From assembly GCA_017537025.1 (NCBI GenBank), contig JAFWCB010000008.1, positions 558,001-622,000 of the forward strand: DNA of 64,000 nt. Direction: 5' to 3'. The notes under the pieces were generated by a model. That model made no database searches. It was not told the origin of the DNA and saw only the letters and a program-made list of their open reading frames with translations. Positions within the stretch are counted from its first letter, which is position 1. The number at the start of each line of letters is the position of its first letter. Both the position numbers and the translations under genes were made by a program. This stretch comes from Sediminibacterium sp. (GTDB lineage: Bacteria > Bacteroidota > Bacteroidia > Chitinophagales > Chitinophagaceae). Positions 1 to 10,100 of this stretch are shown here, piece after piece.

Positions 1-127
1 ACGTACAAAACAATATTTCGCTTCTGGCTACTCAGGTAAAATAAAATCCGTTCAAAACGCTTCATAATCAAGAATAAATGATAAAACACCCCAAAGTAAC
101 TAATTTTACACCCATAAACGATGGATT

Positions 128-475
128 ATGGAGGAAGGTAAAAGACAAAGACAAGTGGCGGGGGCGCTACAAGAGCAGTTTAACGACATTTTTTTGCGGT
201 TAAACCTAACCATGATTGATGGAGGTATGGTATCGATTGCTAGCGTAAAAGTTACGCCAGACCTGTTAGAAGCCAGGGTTTACCTGAGTTTATTTCAGGT
301 TAAAGATAATACCAAAGTGATGAAAGCTATAGAAGCAAGGGCTTGGGAAATAAAAAAAGAATTGGCATCTCGTATGAAAAACCAATTACGCAGAATACCG
401 GTTATTCATTTCTATAACGATGATACGCTCGATTATGTATTCAAAATGGAAGAAATTTTCAAGAATATCAAATAA
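128..475 (+). CDS. rbfA: Ribosome-binding factor A
   Basis: This 115-residue protein matches RbfA in length and sequence. RbfA is a small KH-fold cytoplasmic protein that binds the 30S subunit and assists late 16S rRNA processing. Visible hallmarks are the basic N-terminal helix (KRQRQVAGALQEQF), the central segment that reads through VKVTPDLLEARVYLS, and the C-terminal RRIPVIHFYNDDTLDY typical of the family. Its stop codon shares one base with the start of the following permease gene (TAATG), so the two are probably cotranscribed. The 127 bp upstream hold no other gene and no promoter that I can place with confidence. Confidence 0.95.
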   Translation: MEEGKRQRQVAGALQEQFNDIFLRLNLTMIDGGMVSIASVKVTPDLLEARVYLSLFQVKDNTKVMKAIEARAWEIKKELASRMKNQLRRIPVIHFYNDDTLDYVFKMEEIFKNIK

Positions 476-1689
476 TGAATTTTCTTTTTGCCTGGCGCTA
501 TTTTCGATCAAAAAAATCTACCAATGCGATAAATATTATTGCTTGGATAGCAGTTACGGCTATTGCGGTGGGTACAGCAGCACTAATCATTATCTTAAGT
601 GTTTTCAATGGTTTTGAATCTTTAGTTAAAAGTTTATATGGCGATTTTTATCCATCCATAAAAATTATCCCGGCAACGGGGAAAGTGCAAGCAGTTAGTA
701 AAGAGAATCTGCAAGCATTGGGTAAAATTAATGGAATAGCGGCTTTCAGCGCTATTGTAGAAGAAAAGGCATTACTAACCGGTAATGCACAAACAATTGT
801 AACTATAAGAGGGGTTGATGCTAATTATCTTGCCATTAACCCGCTAGCTAAATATATTCAACGGGGGAAATTTGAAACCGGTACCGCACAAGAACCTCAA
901 TTAATAATGGGTGCCGGTGTTGAAAATGCTGCCGCTATTGATTTTATTTCAGGGGCTCGAAATACGGTTGTTTATTTTCCCAATAAAAATAGTAGTAGTT
1001 TGTTGCAAAGTGATGGCCTCAATGCTTTTAATATAGTACCGTCGGGAACTTTTGTTATTCAACAGGATTTTGATAATAAATACGCCTTTACCAATATCAA
1101 CTTTATGCGGTATATGCTTGATCTTAAACCCGATGAAGTAACTGCTGTAGAAGTGAAAACCAATGTGAAAGAGGCATCTATTAAGCCTGCAATTGAGAAA
1201 ATTTTTGGAAAAAAATGGATAGTTGAAACCAGGTATGAGCAAAACCAATCTCTGTATGCTGTTATGCAAATGGAGAAATGGGTAATTTATGGTATCCTTT
1301 GCCTTATACTTGTAGTAGCTGCATTTAATATGATTGGTGCTATAACCATGTTGGTATTAGAGAAGCAAAGAGATATTGCAGTGCTTAAAGCTTTAGGTGC
1401 AACCAATCAAAAAGTCAGAAATATTTTTTTATCAACCGGCATGCTACTAGCCACCATAGGAAGCTCCGTGGGATTGGTTTTCGCGGGTATTATTTGTTGG
1501 TTACAATATCAGTATCACCTTATTAAGTTAGGAGGCTCTACCTTTATCATTGATTATTATCCGGTAGATTTATCTGTATTTGATTTTGTATTAGTTGCTA
1601 TAACTGTTATTGCTATTAGCTATATAGCAGCTTGGTTTAGTGCTCGTAAAGCAGCGCTAACAAGTTATTCTTTAAGATCCACGAACTAA
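475..1689 (+). CDS. FtsX-family ABC transporter permease (LolC/LolE-like)
   Basis: This 404-residue membrane protein has the MacB/FtsX topology. There is one hydrophobic helix near residues 18-48, a large periplasmic domain, and three further helices in the C-terminal third (about 270-390). The C-terminal part contains the family-typical LEKQRDIAVLKALGAT segment, which contacts the ATPase. The best match is the LolC/LolE type, which with LolD extracts lipoproteins from the inner membrane, but no ATPase gene lies nearby, so the substrate is inferred only from the family. It overlaps rbfA by one base and its 3' end overlaps the convergent transketolase gene by four. Confidence 0.85.
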   Translation: MNFLFAWRYFRSKKSTNAINIIAWIAVTAIAVGTAALIIILSVFNGFESLVKSLYGDFYPSIKIIPATGKVQAVSKENLQALGKINGIAAFSAIVEEKALLTGNAQTIVTIRGVDANYLAINPLAKYIQRGKFETGTAQEPQLIMGAGVENAAAIDFISGARNTVVYFPNKNSSSLLQSDGLNAFNIVPSGTFVIQQDFDNKYAFTNINFMRYMLDLKPDEVTAVEVKTNVKEASIKPAIEKIFGKKWIVETRYEQNQSLYAVMQMEKWVIYGILCLILVVAAFNMIGAITMLVLEKQRDIAVLKALGATNQKVRNIFLSTGMLLATIGSSVGLVFAGIICWLQYQYHLIKLGGSTFIIDYYPVDLSVFDFVLVAITVIAISYIAAWFSARKAALTSYSLRSTN

Positions 1690-2528
1690 TAATCACCTAA
1701 TGTTTCCGGAAGTTGAGCTAATGCTTTTGCTAATTGCTCATCATTAGGAGCAATACCATGCCATTCATGACTACCTTCCATAAAATCAATGCCTTTACCC
1801 ATTTCCGTTTTCATGAGGATGCAAATCGGTTTACCCTTACCTGTTTTTGATTTAGCTAAATCAAGTACGGTTACTACATCATCCATGTCATTACCTTGCA
1901 TATCGAGTACTTGCCAATTAAATGCTTCAAATTTCGAGTGTAGGCTATCTAATGCCATAACTTTGGCTGTTGGACCATCTATTTGTTGACCGTTCCAATC
2001 GATTGTTGCAATTAAATTATCTACTTTATGGTGCGCAGCAAACATAACTGCTTCCCAGATTTGACCTTCCTGCAATTCTCCATCGCCGTGTAAAGAAAAT
2101 ACAAGATGGGGATCCTTATTCAATTTTTTGGTAAGAGCCGCTCCAATAGCAACACTTAAACCCTGTCCGAGGGAGCCACTGGCAACCCTTACTCCGGGTA
2201 AGTGCTCGTGGGTGGTAGGATGGCCTTGTAAGCGGGTATTGATCTTGCGGAAGCTTGCCAGTTCTTTTACATCAAAATAGCCGGAACGCGCCAAAACGGA
2301 GTAAAAAACGGGCGAAATATGTCCATTTGATAAGAAAAATAAATCTTCACCAACTCCATCCATATGAAAACGCGTATCGTGCTTCAGCGTATGAAAATAA
2401 AGAGCTGTAAGAAAATCGGCACAGCCTAGGGATCCCCCCGGATGGCCACTTTGAACCCCATGAACCATGCGTACAATATCTCTTCTAACCTGGGTTGCTG
2501 TGCGCTGTAAATCGGCTGTACTCGCCAT
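1686..2528 (-). CDS. Transketolase, N-terminal (TPP-binding) subunit
   Basis: The 280-residue product is the N-terminal half of a transketolase split over two genes. It carries the thiamine diphosphate fold, with SGHPGGSLG near residue 28, the cofactor/magnesium motif beginning GDGELQEGQ and the paired Asn about 30 residues later (ATIDWNGQQIDG). The pyrimidine-binding C-terminal half is not fused to it and does not occur anywhere in this window. In many bacteria with split transketolase the two genes are adjacent, so this one appears to be unlinked. The enzyme would act in the non-oxidative pentose phosphate pathway. Its 3' end overlaps the permease gene on the other strand by four bases. Confidence 0.9.
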   Translation of the reverse strand: MASTADLQRTATQVRRDIVRMVHGVQSGHPGGSLGCADFLTALYFHTLKHDTRFHMDGVGEDLFFLSNGHISPVFYSVLARSGYFDVKELASFRKINTRLQGHPTTHEHLPGVRVASGSLGQGLSVAIGAALTKKLNKDPHLVFSLHGDGELQEGQIWEAVMFAAHHKVDNLIATIDWNGQQIDGPTAKVMALDSLHSKFEAFNWQVLDMQGNDMDDVVTVLDLAKSKTGKGKPICILMKTEMGKGIDFMEGSHEWHGIAPNDEQLAKALAQLPETLGDY

Positions 2529-2610
2529 AAAAAGCTATTTTTAGTATTGAGCAGCGAAGATAATTGGAAATGTATCAATTAAAAAGGAGAAAATACAGGT
2601 TTATTGGTAT

Positions 2611-2640
2611 TTTGAAACAATAAAATATAAACTAATTTCG
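2611..2640 (+). promoter_or_regulatory. Candidate Bacteroidota promoter for the glycosyltransferase gene
   Basis: A TTTG at 2611-2614 is followed after 18 bases by TAATTTCG at 2633-2640, one mismatch from the Bacteroidota -7 element TAnnTTTG. The start codon is 40 bases further on. The spacing is slightly shorter than the usual 19-21. Confidence 0.35.
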
Positions 2641-2679
2641 TCCTTACAGAATCCTATGAACACCTAACAAACCTACCAA

Positions 2680-3837
2680 ATGGAGAACATATTATTAGGC
2701 TCGATCATCGCTTTTATCATCACCTTCTACTCGATACCTATCATTATCCAGGTATCGAAAATGAAGAAGTTGTATGATATACCCGATGACCGTAAGCTTC
2801 ACTCAAACCCGGTACCATCTTTAGGTGGGCTAGGCATTTTTGCAGGGTTTATGATGGGGCTTCTTTTAATGGTAGATCTTACCAATAAATTGGCTACAAA
2901 TACTTTTCAATACTATCTGACTGCGTTATTAGTAATTTTCTTTTTTGGTATTAAAGATGATATTTTAATACTTACCCCTTTTAAAAAATTTATCGGACAA
3001 ATAACAGTTACTGCCATATTGGTTTTTAAAGCCAATTTAACGATAACAGATATGCACGGCTTTCTAAGTATTGGTCAAATCGATTATACTATTAGTTGTT
3101 GCTTATCTTTCTTTACCATACTTGTGATTATAAATGCATTTAATTTAATAGATGGGGTAGATGGGTTAGCCGGGAGTATTGGTGTGGTATCCTCAACTTT
3201 CTTTGCATTCTTTTCCTTAATGAGCGGTGACCTGTATTACGCATTATTTGGCTTCAGCTTTGCCGCCTCTCTTGCAGCTTTTTTGATCTATAATTATTCT
3301 CCGGCAAGAATTTTTATGGGAGATACAGGGGCAATGCTGGTTGGTGCAGTGAATGCGATTTTAGTTATCCATTTTATTAATACTGCAGAAACATCTCGTA
3401 TACTACCTGTTCTAGCATCTCCCGCTATGGGTTTTGGGGTTTTGCTAATACCATTATTAGATACCTTACGCGTATTTGGTATTCGAATTATTCACGGACG
3501 ATCACCATTTTCTCCCGACAGAAACCATATACATCACTTGTTATTAGACAGAGGGTACTCTCATATGAAAGTAACTTTACTGCTGTCTATAACATCCATC
3601 CTGTTTATTGTACTTACTTTTTTTGCTCTTCCGATGGGTACTACCAAAGTAATTTCAGCGCAGATTATAGTTTTCTTCGGGGCAGTAGCTTTCCTTAATT
3701 ATACCAAACCCCGCTCCAAAGAATTTATTGTGATCAAGGGAAATATGGAACCTAAAACCGATAATTTTTTACAAAAAAGCGCCAACGGCTTCAGAACCTA
3801 TCTCTCGGGTAATATAGTGCCAACTGAAACGAAATAG
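2680..3837 (+). CDS. MraY/WecA-family undecaprenyl-phosphate sugar-1-phosphate transferase
   Basis: This 385-residue polytopic membrane protein belongs to glycosyltransferase family 4 (PNPT superfamily). The diagnostic loops are all visible: the DDRKLHSNPVPSLGG start, the metal-binding aspartates of GIKDD, NAFNLIDGVDGLAG, RIFMGDTGAM, and the histidine-rich DRNHIHHLLLDRG. The HIHH motif points to the WecA/TagO/WbpL side of the family rather than to MraY itself. The predicted reaction is transfer of an N-acetylhexosamine-1-phosphate to undecaprenyl phosphate, starting a surface polysaccharide. No other polysaccharide genes are adjacent, so the product glycan is unknown. Confidence 0.88.
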   Translation: MENILLGSIIAFIITFYSIPIIIQVSKMKKLYDIPDDRKLHSNPVPSLGGLGIFAGFMMGLLLMVDLTNKLATNTFQYYLTALLVIFFFGIKDDILILTPFKKFIGQITVTAILVFKANLTITDMHGFLSIGQIDYTISCCLSFFTILVIINAFNLIDGVDGLAGSIGVVSSTFFAFFSLMSGDLYYALFGFSFAASLAAFLIYNYSPARIFMGDTGAMLVGAVNAILVIHFINTAETSRILPVLASPAMGFGVLLIPLLDTLRVFGIRIIHGRSPFSPDRNHIHHLLLDRGYSHMKVTLLLSITSILFIVLTFFALPMGTTKVISAQIIVFFGAVAFLNYTKPRSKEFIVIKGNMEPKTDNFLQKSANGFRTYLSGNIVPTETK

Positions 3838-3864
3838 GTAATTATTGGCATATTCTTTTTTTTG

Positions 3865-3895
3865 TTGGACTACTTAGGCCGTATCCTTAATTTTG
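3865..3895 (+). promoter_or_regulatory. Promoter for frr (Bacteroidota type)
   Basis: A TTG at 3865-3867, a 20-base spacer and TAATTTTG at 3888-3895 match the Bacteroidota consensus TTG-N19-21-TAnnTTTG exactly. The frr start codon lies 18 bases after the -7 element, giving a short leader. Confidence 0.55.
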
Positions 3896-3913
3896 CCCAC
3901 TTAATAGATATTT

Positions 3914-4477
3914 ATGTCGGAAGAATTATCGATGATTTTAGATGACGCCAGGGAAAGTATGCAAAAAGGAATTGCACATTTGGAAGCTGAATTGGTAAAA
4001 ATAAGAGCGGGAAAAGCAAGTCCTGCCATGCTTGATGGAATTCATGTAGATTATTATGGGGCGCCTACCCCTATCAATCAGGTAGCTAATGTTACCATAT
4101 TAGATGCCCGTACGGTTAGTATTCAGCCTTGGGAAAAAAATATGCTGGCACCAATAGAAAGATCCATAATGGCAGCAAATATTGGTATTACCCCACAAAA
4201 TGATGGGAATCAAATTCGGCTATTTATGCCACCACTTACCGAAGAGCGCAGAAAAGAACTTTTCAAAAAAGCAAGTGCTGAAGGGGAACAATCTAAAGTA
4301 GCTATTCGTAATATCCGTAGAGATGCAATTGAGCAAGTAAAAAAATTACAGAAAGATGGATTGAGCGAAGATGAAGCAAAAGATGCCGAAACTTCTATTC
4401 AGGAACTTACTGATAAATATATTGTATTGGTTGATAAACATTTGGCAGCTAAAGAAAAAGAAATGATGTCCGTGTAA
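3914..4477 (+). CDS. frr: Ribosome recycling factor
   Basis: The 187-residue protein has the length and sequence of RRF, which with EF-G splits the post-termination ribosome. Recognisable segments are KIRAGKASPAML, the VDYYGAPTPINQVANV block, the IQPWEK segment and the C-terminal coiled-coil arm with VAIRNIRRDA and LTDKYI. In many bacteria frr follows pyrH; here the upstream gene is an unrelated glycosyltransferase and frr has its own promoter. The stop codon is the first unit of a heptamer-periodic palindromic spacer. Confidence 0.97.
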   Translation: MSEELSMILDDARESMQKGIAHLEAELVKIRAGKASPAMLDGIHVDYYGAPTPINQVANVTILDARTVSIQPWEKNMLAPIERSIMAANIGITPQNDGNQIRLFMPPLTEERRKELFKKASAEGEQSKVAIRNIRRDAIEQVKKLQKDGLSEDEAKDAETSIQELTDKYIVLVDKHLAAKEKEMMSV

Positions 4478-4539
4478 GGTATAAGCCCTAAGGTGTAAGC
4501 TTAAAGCTTTTACCCTATACCTTTCTCCTTATACCCTAT
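4477..4539. repeat. Heptamer-periodic palindromic spacer between frr and the DMT gene
   Basis: The spacer consists of nine consecutive 7-base units starting at 4477, in the form AGGTATA, AGCCCTA, AGGTGTA, AGCTTAA, AGCTTTT, then ACCCTAT, ACCTTTC, TCCTTAT, ACCCTAT. The purine-led half and the pyrimidine-led half are inversely complementary: GGTATAAG at 4478-4485 pairs with 4528-4535, and an inner pair at 4492-4502 and 4504-4514 matches at 10 of 11 positions. The array includes both flanking stop codons. It probably acts as a bidirectional terminator for the convergent genes; that role is inferred. Confidence 0.75.
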
Positions 4540-5402
4540 TTCCTGTTTGCTAAATAAACACCAATTAAAATAACTGATAAGCAAACTACTTGTTGCATAT
4601 TTACATGCTCCCCACCCCAAATACCCCAGCCAATAGCAACAAATGGGATTCCATATGTTACCATGGAAGCAAATAGAGGTCCTGCTCTTTTTACGAGCAT
4701 ATAAAAAATGATAGAAGCAATCGCTGTTCCAAAAATACCAAGGGTTGCAGATGCCAATGTAGATTGCCAATATGATTGCTGATGCAACGGGTAATGAAAG
4801 TACCCGGAAAAATAAAGAAAAATAGTGCATGGAATAATTAAAAAAACAAATGCCATCGCAGCAATATCAATGGAGCCAATACCCTTCATGTATCTACCTA
4901 CCATATTCACATTAATGCCATAAAACAAAGTAGCAATTAACACTAAAAAAGCATACTGAAAATATTGTAAATTAATATTATTGCCTAGAATTACAAGTAA
5001 GCAAAGTCCTATGAAGCCAATAAGAATCCCAATGGTCTGAATGAATTTTACCTTTAATCCAAAAAATGAGAATCCTACCATTATTACAAATAGTGGGGTG
5101 AGTGCATTCAAAATACCTGCCAAGGCACTATCAATTTTTGTTTCGGCAATACAAAACAAGTAAGCGGGAAAAAAACTGCCTAGCAATCCTGATAAAATAA
5201 CAAGCCAACGTTTATCAGCAGGAATACGCTGTACAGATCTCCAGAAAAAGGGAATTAATACCAACCCGGCGCTGAGTAAACGAATAGAAGCTACTTCGTA
5301 AGGACTCAATACTTGCATGCCCCCTTTCATTAAAATAAAAGAACTACCCCAGATAGTACATAAAGCCGCAAAAAGTAGCCAGTTTAGTAGTTTATTTCCC
5401 AC
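4536..5402 (-). CDS. EamA/DMT-superfamily transporter
   Basis: The 288-residue protein is almost entirely hydrophobic and shows the ten-helix, two-repeat layout of the drug/metabolite transporter superfamily. The first repeat begins WLLFAALCTIWGSSFILMK, a very typical EamA opening, and the second ends with SVILIGVYLANRK. Such proteins usually export amino acids or other small metabolites, but nothing here indicates the substrate. The gene stands alone, convergent with frr. Confidence 0.88.
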   Translation of the reverse strand: MGNKLLNWLLFAALCTIWGSSFILMKGGMQVLSPYEVASIRLLSAGLVLIPFFWRSVQRIPADKRWLVILSGLLGSFFPAYLFCIAETKIDSALAGILNALTPLFVIMVGFSFFGLKVKFIQTIGILIGFIGLCLLVILGNNINLQYFQYAFLVLIATLFYGINVNMVGRYMKGIGSIDIAAMAFVFLIIPCTIFLYFSGYFHYPLHQQSYWQSTLASATLGIFGTAIASIIFYMLVKRAGPLFASMVTYGIPFVAIGWGIWGGEHVNMQQVVCLSVILIGVYLANRK

Positions 5403-5571
5403 GAATAAAATTTGAGCAAAGATGCAGGTTTTATGTGGCTAAATGCATATTCTGAAGTTGCCGGGTTTGGAAAAAGTATGCAACAGCTTTTTTTAATCAA
5501 AGAAAAAATTAGGAAGTGAGTAATTGGAATAAAAAATAAATAGTACATTCATTTTATCTAAAACCTGAATT

Positions 5572-6000
5572 ATGGGAATGCTAAAAGAGTTCAAGGAATT
5601 TGCCATTCGAGGCAATTTAGTAGATACCGCTGTAGCTTTTGTAATGGGGGCTTCATTCGGTAAAATTGTTTCTTCATTTGTGGATGGTATAGTAATGCCT
5701 TTAGTAGGTATGCTTACTGGTGGTATAGATTTTAATGAAAAGAAATGGGTATTGAAGGATGCAGTTGCTGCGGTTAAAGATGCTGCCGGAAAAGTTACAA
5801 CACCCGCTGTAGCAGAGGTTTCCGTAAAATATGGCACATTTATAACTAACTTGATAGATTTTATTATCGTTGCCTTTGCTGTATTTATGGTTATAAAAGC
5901 TATTAATAAGGTGAAGAAGGCTGAACCAAAAGCGGCACCGGCGGGTCCTTCGAGTACAGATGCCTTATTGATGGAGATAAGGGACTCTTTGAGGAAGTAA
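5572..6000 (+). CDS. mscL: Large-conductance mechanosensitive channel
   Basis: This 142-residue protein is MscL, the pentameric channel that opens under membrane tension to release solutes during hypo-osmotic shock. The N-terminal helix and pore helix are clear (FKEFAIRGNLVDTAVAFVMG, then VDGIVMPLVG), followed by a periplasmic loop and a second membrane helix near residues 97-112. The periplasmic loop includes an Ala/Val/Lys-rich stretch. The cytoplasmic tail is short and charged. The start at 5572 is fixed by the conserved MGMLKEFKEF beginning. Confidence 0.95.
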   Translation: MGMLKEFKEFAIRGNLVDTAVAFVMGASFGKIVSSFVDGIVMPLVGMLTGGIDFNEKKWVLKDAVAAVKDAAGKVTTPAVAEVSVKYGTFITNLIDFIIVAFAVFMVIKAINKVKKAEPKAAPAGPSSTDALLMEIRDSLRK

Positions 6001-6003
6001 AAT

Positions 6004-6077
6004 AATCTGGAATCTAGAATCTTCAATCTGAATATGTATTAAAACACCCAGATTCCAGATTGAAGATTCCAGATTTA
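6004..6077. repeat. Heptamer-periodic inverted repeat after mscL
   Basis: Four heptamers of the form AATCTNN occupy 6004-6031 (AATCTGG, AATCTAG, AATCTTC, AATCTGA). Four of the form AGATTNN occupy 6050-6077 (AGATTCC, AGATTGA, AGATTCC, AGATTTA). The outer 12 bases (6004-6015 and 6064-6075) and an inner 10 bases (6021-6030 and 6056-6065) are perfectly inversely complementary, in alternative registers. It begins three bases after the mscL stop, so a role in transcript ending is likely but inferred. Confidence 0.78.
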
Positions 6078-6151
6078 TGGGTGTGGATAATTATTTCTCG
6101 AAACTCGCTGTTTCACTGCCTGTTTATGTTTCTTTGTAAAAAAACCGGAAC

Positions 6152-6949
6152 TTGAGTACTGTAAATTACCAGATTAAGCTTGATCAGTTTGAAGGCCCTT
6201 TCGATTTATTGTTATTTTTTATTGAGCGTGATGAATTAGATATTTATAATATTCCTATTACTAAAATTATCAACGATTTTCTTGATTTTATTCATCAGCA
6301 AGAGAGATTGAATATTGAATTGAGTAGTGAATTTATATTATTTGTTTCTACTTTAATGCGTATCAAAGCGCGATTATTGTTACCAAGAAAAGAAGTAGAT
6401 GCTGCCGGTAACGAAATTGATCCCCGTCAGGAGTTAATCGATAAAATTATTGAATACAAGCGGTTTAAAGAGGCTGCGGTGCAAATGGCAGAAATGGAAG
6501 CCATGCGTATGCTGATGGTGAAGCGCGGAAACCTCCAAAGAGAAATCGCCGGTATAGGTGAAGAAGCTTCAGAAGGAACCGAAATACAGAATATCACGCT
6601 TTTCAAATTGATGAAAGCTTTTGAAAAAGTGATGCAGCGCGTTCATGATCGACAAAATAAGCCTGTACATACCGTAGTTCGGTATAACTATACCATGGAA
6701 GGCAGTAGAGATTATATGCTCGAGTTAATTCAAAAAGGAAGAACTGTTGCTTTTGAACGAGTTTTTGATATCTGCCAAGACCGTATTCATGCTATATTTC
6801 TTTTCTTATCTATTCTCGAACTCGCCCAGCAAAAATATATGAAACTCATGGTGGGGGAAGGCCGTAATAATTTCATTGTTGAATGGAATGAAAATCGGGA
6901 AGCTGAAATTCAGGCTGAAGGTGTCCAAGACGAGGAATTACATCCCTAA
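6152..6949 (+). CDS. scpA: Segregation and condensation protein A
   Basis: The 265-residue product is ScpA, the kleisin that with ScpB and SMC forms the bacterial condensin needed for chromosome segregation. The N-terminal SMC-head-binding region is clear (LDQFEGPFDLLL at 10-21, then DELDIYNIPITKI), and SSEFILFVSTLMRIKARLLLP is the classic family motif. The C-terminal winged-helix part ends near FIVEWNE. The start is a TTG, since no ATG precedes the conserved domain in frame. scpB and smc are not in the window. Confidence 0.93.
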   Translation: MSTVNYQIKLDQFEGPFDLLLFFIERDELDIYNIPITKIINDFLDFIHQQERLNIELSSEFILFVSTLMRIKARLLLPRKEVDAAGNEIDPRQELIDKIIEYKRFKEAAVQMAEMEAMRMLMVKRGNLQREIAGIGEEASEGTEIQNITLFKLMKAFEKVMQRVHDRQNKPVHTVVRYNYTMEGSRDYMLELIQKGRTVAFERVFDICQDRIHAIFLFLSILELAQQKYMKLMVGEGRNNFIVEWNENREAEIQAEGVQDEELHP

Positions 6950-7052
6950 AAATTTACTTCGCCCACTAATAAATTTATATGTAAAAATTTAAGTTTTACC
7001 TAAACTTAATAATTAATTAATCTTTTGTTATCAATTCGTTCACATAGATAAC

Positions 7053-7083
7053 TTGTTAGCCAAGTTTTTCGGTGGCAATTTTG
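7053..7083 (+). promoter_or_regulatory. Candidate promoter for the TonB-dependent receptor
   Basis: A TTG at 7053-7055 lies 20 bases before CAATTTTG at 7076-7083, which differs from TAnnTTTG at one position. The start codon follows after 31 bases. It sits in a 165-bp AT-rich gap that contains no other signal I can name. Confidence 0.4.
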
Positions 7084-7114
7084 CAGCTTAAATTCTGTTA
7101 CAAAACTAATCATT

Positions 7115-10100
7115 ATGAAATGGATTAAAAGCTTGTGCACGATAGCTGCTGTTACCGTTCTTATTCTTTCAAATTTTACTATTGCCGCTCAAGAAACAAG
7201 TGCTTCCCTATCCGGACATCTAAAAGATAGCAAAGGAGCCTATTTAGCAGGTGCCACGGTTAGTGTTAAGCACGAACCAACGAATTTTATAGTGAGTACG
7301 CAAACCAATAGTAAAGGTTATTTTGTATTATCAAACCTAAAAGTTGGCGGTCCCTATACCATTAAAGTGTCTTCGCTAGGCTATAGCGATCAGGTATTGA
7401 ATGACGTGAATCTCATTATTGGTAATAACCCCGAACTTAATTTTAATTTGGTTCCATCTACTAATAACCTTACGGAAGTAGTAGTTTCTACCAACGGAAA
7501 ACGTACACCGGCAGGTGCTACAACAGTAGGACTCAGACAAATGGTTACACTTCCAACTTTAGGAAGAAGTTTATCTGATTTCACTCGATTAACACCACAG
7601 TCTAATAACAACTCCTTCGCAGGTAGTAATTTTAGATATAATAACCTAACTATTGATGGTGCTATCAACAACGACGCCATTGGTTTTAGTAATTCTTTTG
7701 GTGGTGTAAGTGGTGGTGGACAAAGCGGTGCAGCCGGTTCAGGAACACGTACTAATCCGTATAGTATTGATGTGATTCAGGAGGTACAAGTGCAATTAGC
7801 TCCATATGATATTAAGATTGGTAACTTTACAGGGGGTAGTGTGAACGCAGTTACAAAAAGCGGTACGAATGAGGTTCATGGCTCTGTGTACGCTTATGGC
7901 CGGAATCAATCTTTAATGGGGAAAAGCGTAGATGGGTTAAAAACCAAAATCGGGAGCGACTTTTATGATTATCAAACAGGCGTAACAGTTAGTGGTCCGA
8001 TTACGAAAAATAAGGCATTTTTTATAGTAAACTATGAAATGACGCGCAGGCAAGAGCCAACTTTCTATAATGTTGGAGATCCGGGTGCAGCCATCACTAA
8101 TACAGAAGCTACCCAAATTGCCAACAAATTACTTGGTTTAGGATATGATCCCGGAAGCTATCTTGGTTCCTATAAACTTTTCACAAACAGTGATAAATTC
8201 TTTACCCGCTTCGACTTCAATCTTGATAAGAAAAGTACGCTAATGGTTAGAGGATTGTATACCAAAGGTTGGGGTAATAATTTAGAAAGATCATCTACCA
8301 ACTTCCAATTCGGTAATACCGATTTTACCCAATATACTACTAACGTAAATTTAGTTGCCGAATTAAAAACAAGATTTAATAATCGTTGGAGTAATCAATT
8401 CAATACAAGCTATATCAATGTAAAAGAATATCGCGATTTTCCGGGAGCACTTTCACCTTTTATGGATATTGATAATGGACGCATTTGGGTGGGTACCTGG
8501 AGAGAAGCTTCCATATATAATATGAAGCAACAAACCTTTGAGATCTCTGATAACGTAACATATACTACAGGGAGTCACAAATTCACTTTTGGTACACACA
8601 ATGAATTTTACAATTTAACTTATGGATTCATTAACTCTTGGAACGGAAGATGGGAATACTCTAGAGGAGTGAATAGCTTCTTAGCTGACAATCCTAGTCG
8701 TATTAGAGGAGCTTTTTCTTTAGATCAGAGTAAATTACCCAATACCAGAGATAATATCTTCAGCAATCCGCCAAACCCATTCAAAGTAGCCTTATTAAGC
8801 GCTTATGTGCAAGATGAATATGCTGTATCTCCAAAACTTAAAATTACAGCAGGTTTGAGAATTGATTATGCTTCTACAGGTAACCAACCAGGTGTGGATC
8901 CACAATTGAATACAACGAATACAAACCCCGCAACAGGACAACCTCTTTATGTATCTGCTAACCCTACTTACACCAACACACCATTCTCACAGCTTAGCAA
9001 TACATGGCTTGGTAACACAGCTATATCACCACGGTTAGCATTTAATTATGACGTTAATGGCAACCAATCGGTGATTATCCGTGGTGGTATCGGAGTATTT
9101 ACCGGAAGAGTTCCTTTTGCTTGGATGGGTTATGGATATACCCTTAACGGACAAACTTATGGTAATATAGATTGGAATGGTCCTGCAGCCGGACAAACAG
9201 TTCCTTTAGCAATTAATCCGCAAGGACTTAGAGATACAGTTACTAAATACGGAGGTGTGAATCAAAGTAGTACCAGAGAGGTAGATGTAGTTGATAATAA
9301 TTTTAAATTACCTCGCATTTTAAGAACTAATATCGCAGTGGACTATAAGTTTGGAAATGGATATAAACTTAGTTTTGATGTACTGTATACCAAAACACTT
9401 TATGATATTAAGTTCCAACAAATTAACTTGAGAGATTCTATTGCTTATTACGCATCAAATCCAGGTGTTCCAACACAAACCCCGTATTATATCAATACCA
9501 ATAGCCGTAGATATAATGGTTCATATTCTAGTGTTTATTTCTTAACCAATACAACGGAAGGATATCGATATAATGTAACAACTCAAATTTCTAAGACTAC
9601 AAATAATATCAAAACCGGAAACCATACGATGAGTTTGAACTGGAGTTTGGCTTATACCTATGGATATAGTAAAGATCTTAGTAATGGTATCAGAAATTCA
9701 TGGGAAAGTAATTATAACCTGAATCCCTCTATTACTCCTAATAATTCTCAATTGGCTTTCTCTAATTTCGATCTTCGTCACCGTATTGTTGGTACGATTA
9801 GTACTACGCAATACTGGGATAACAAAAATGCTACTTCATTTACATTCTTCTATTCCGGACAATCAGGAAATCCATATACGCTTGTATACCAGAGTGCTCC
9901 ATTCGGAAATGGTAATAATGCTTCCTTACCTTATATCCCTAAAGATGCCAACGACATTCGCTTAGTAGATTATACATTGAATGGTGTTGTATATACTGCA
10001 GCACAACAAAGTGCCGATTTGGATGCATTTATTAGTGGCAATAAATATTTGAATTCTCGCAGAGGACAATATGCCGAAAGAAATGGTTTACGTACTCCTT

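Noticed and set aside
5493-6026. A 177-codon open frame antisense to mscL
   Set aside because: It lies opposite a strongly recognisable mscL, has no family resemblance, and its composition is that of a reverse-complement shadow.
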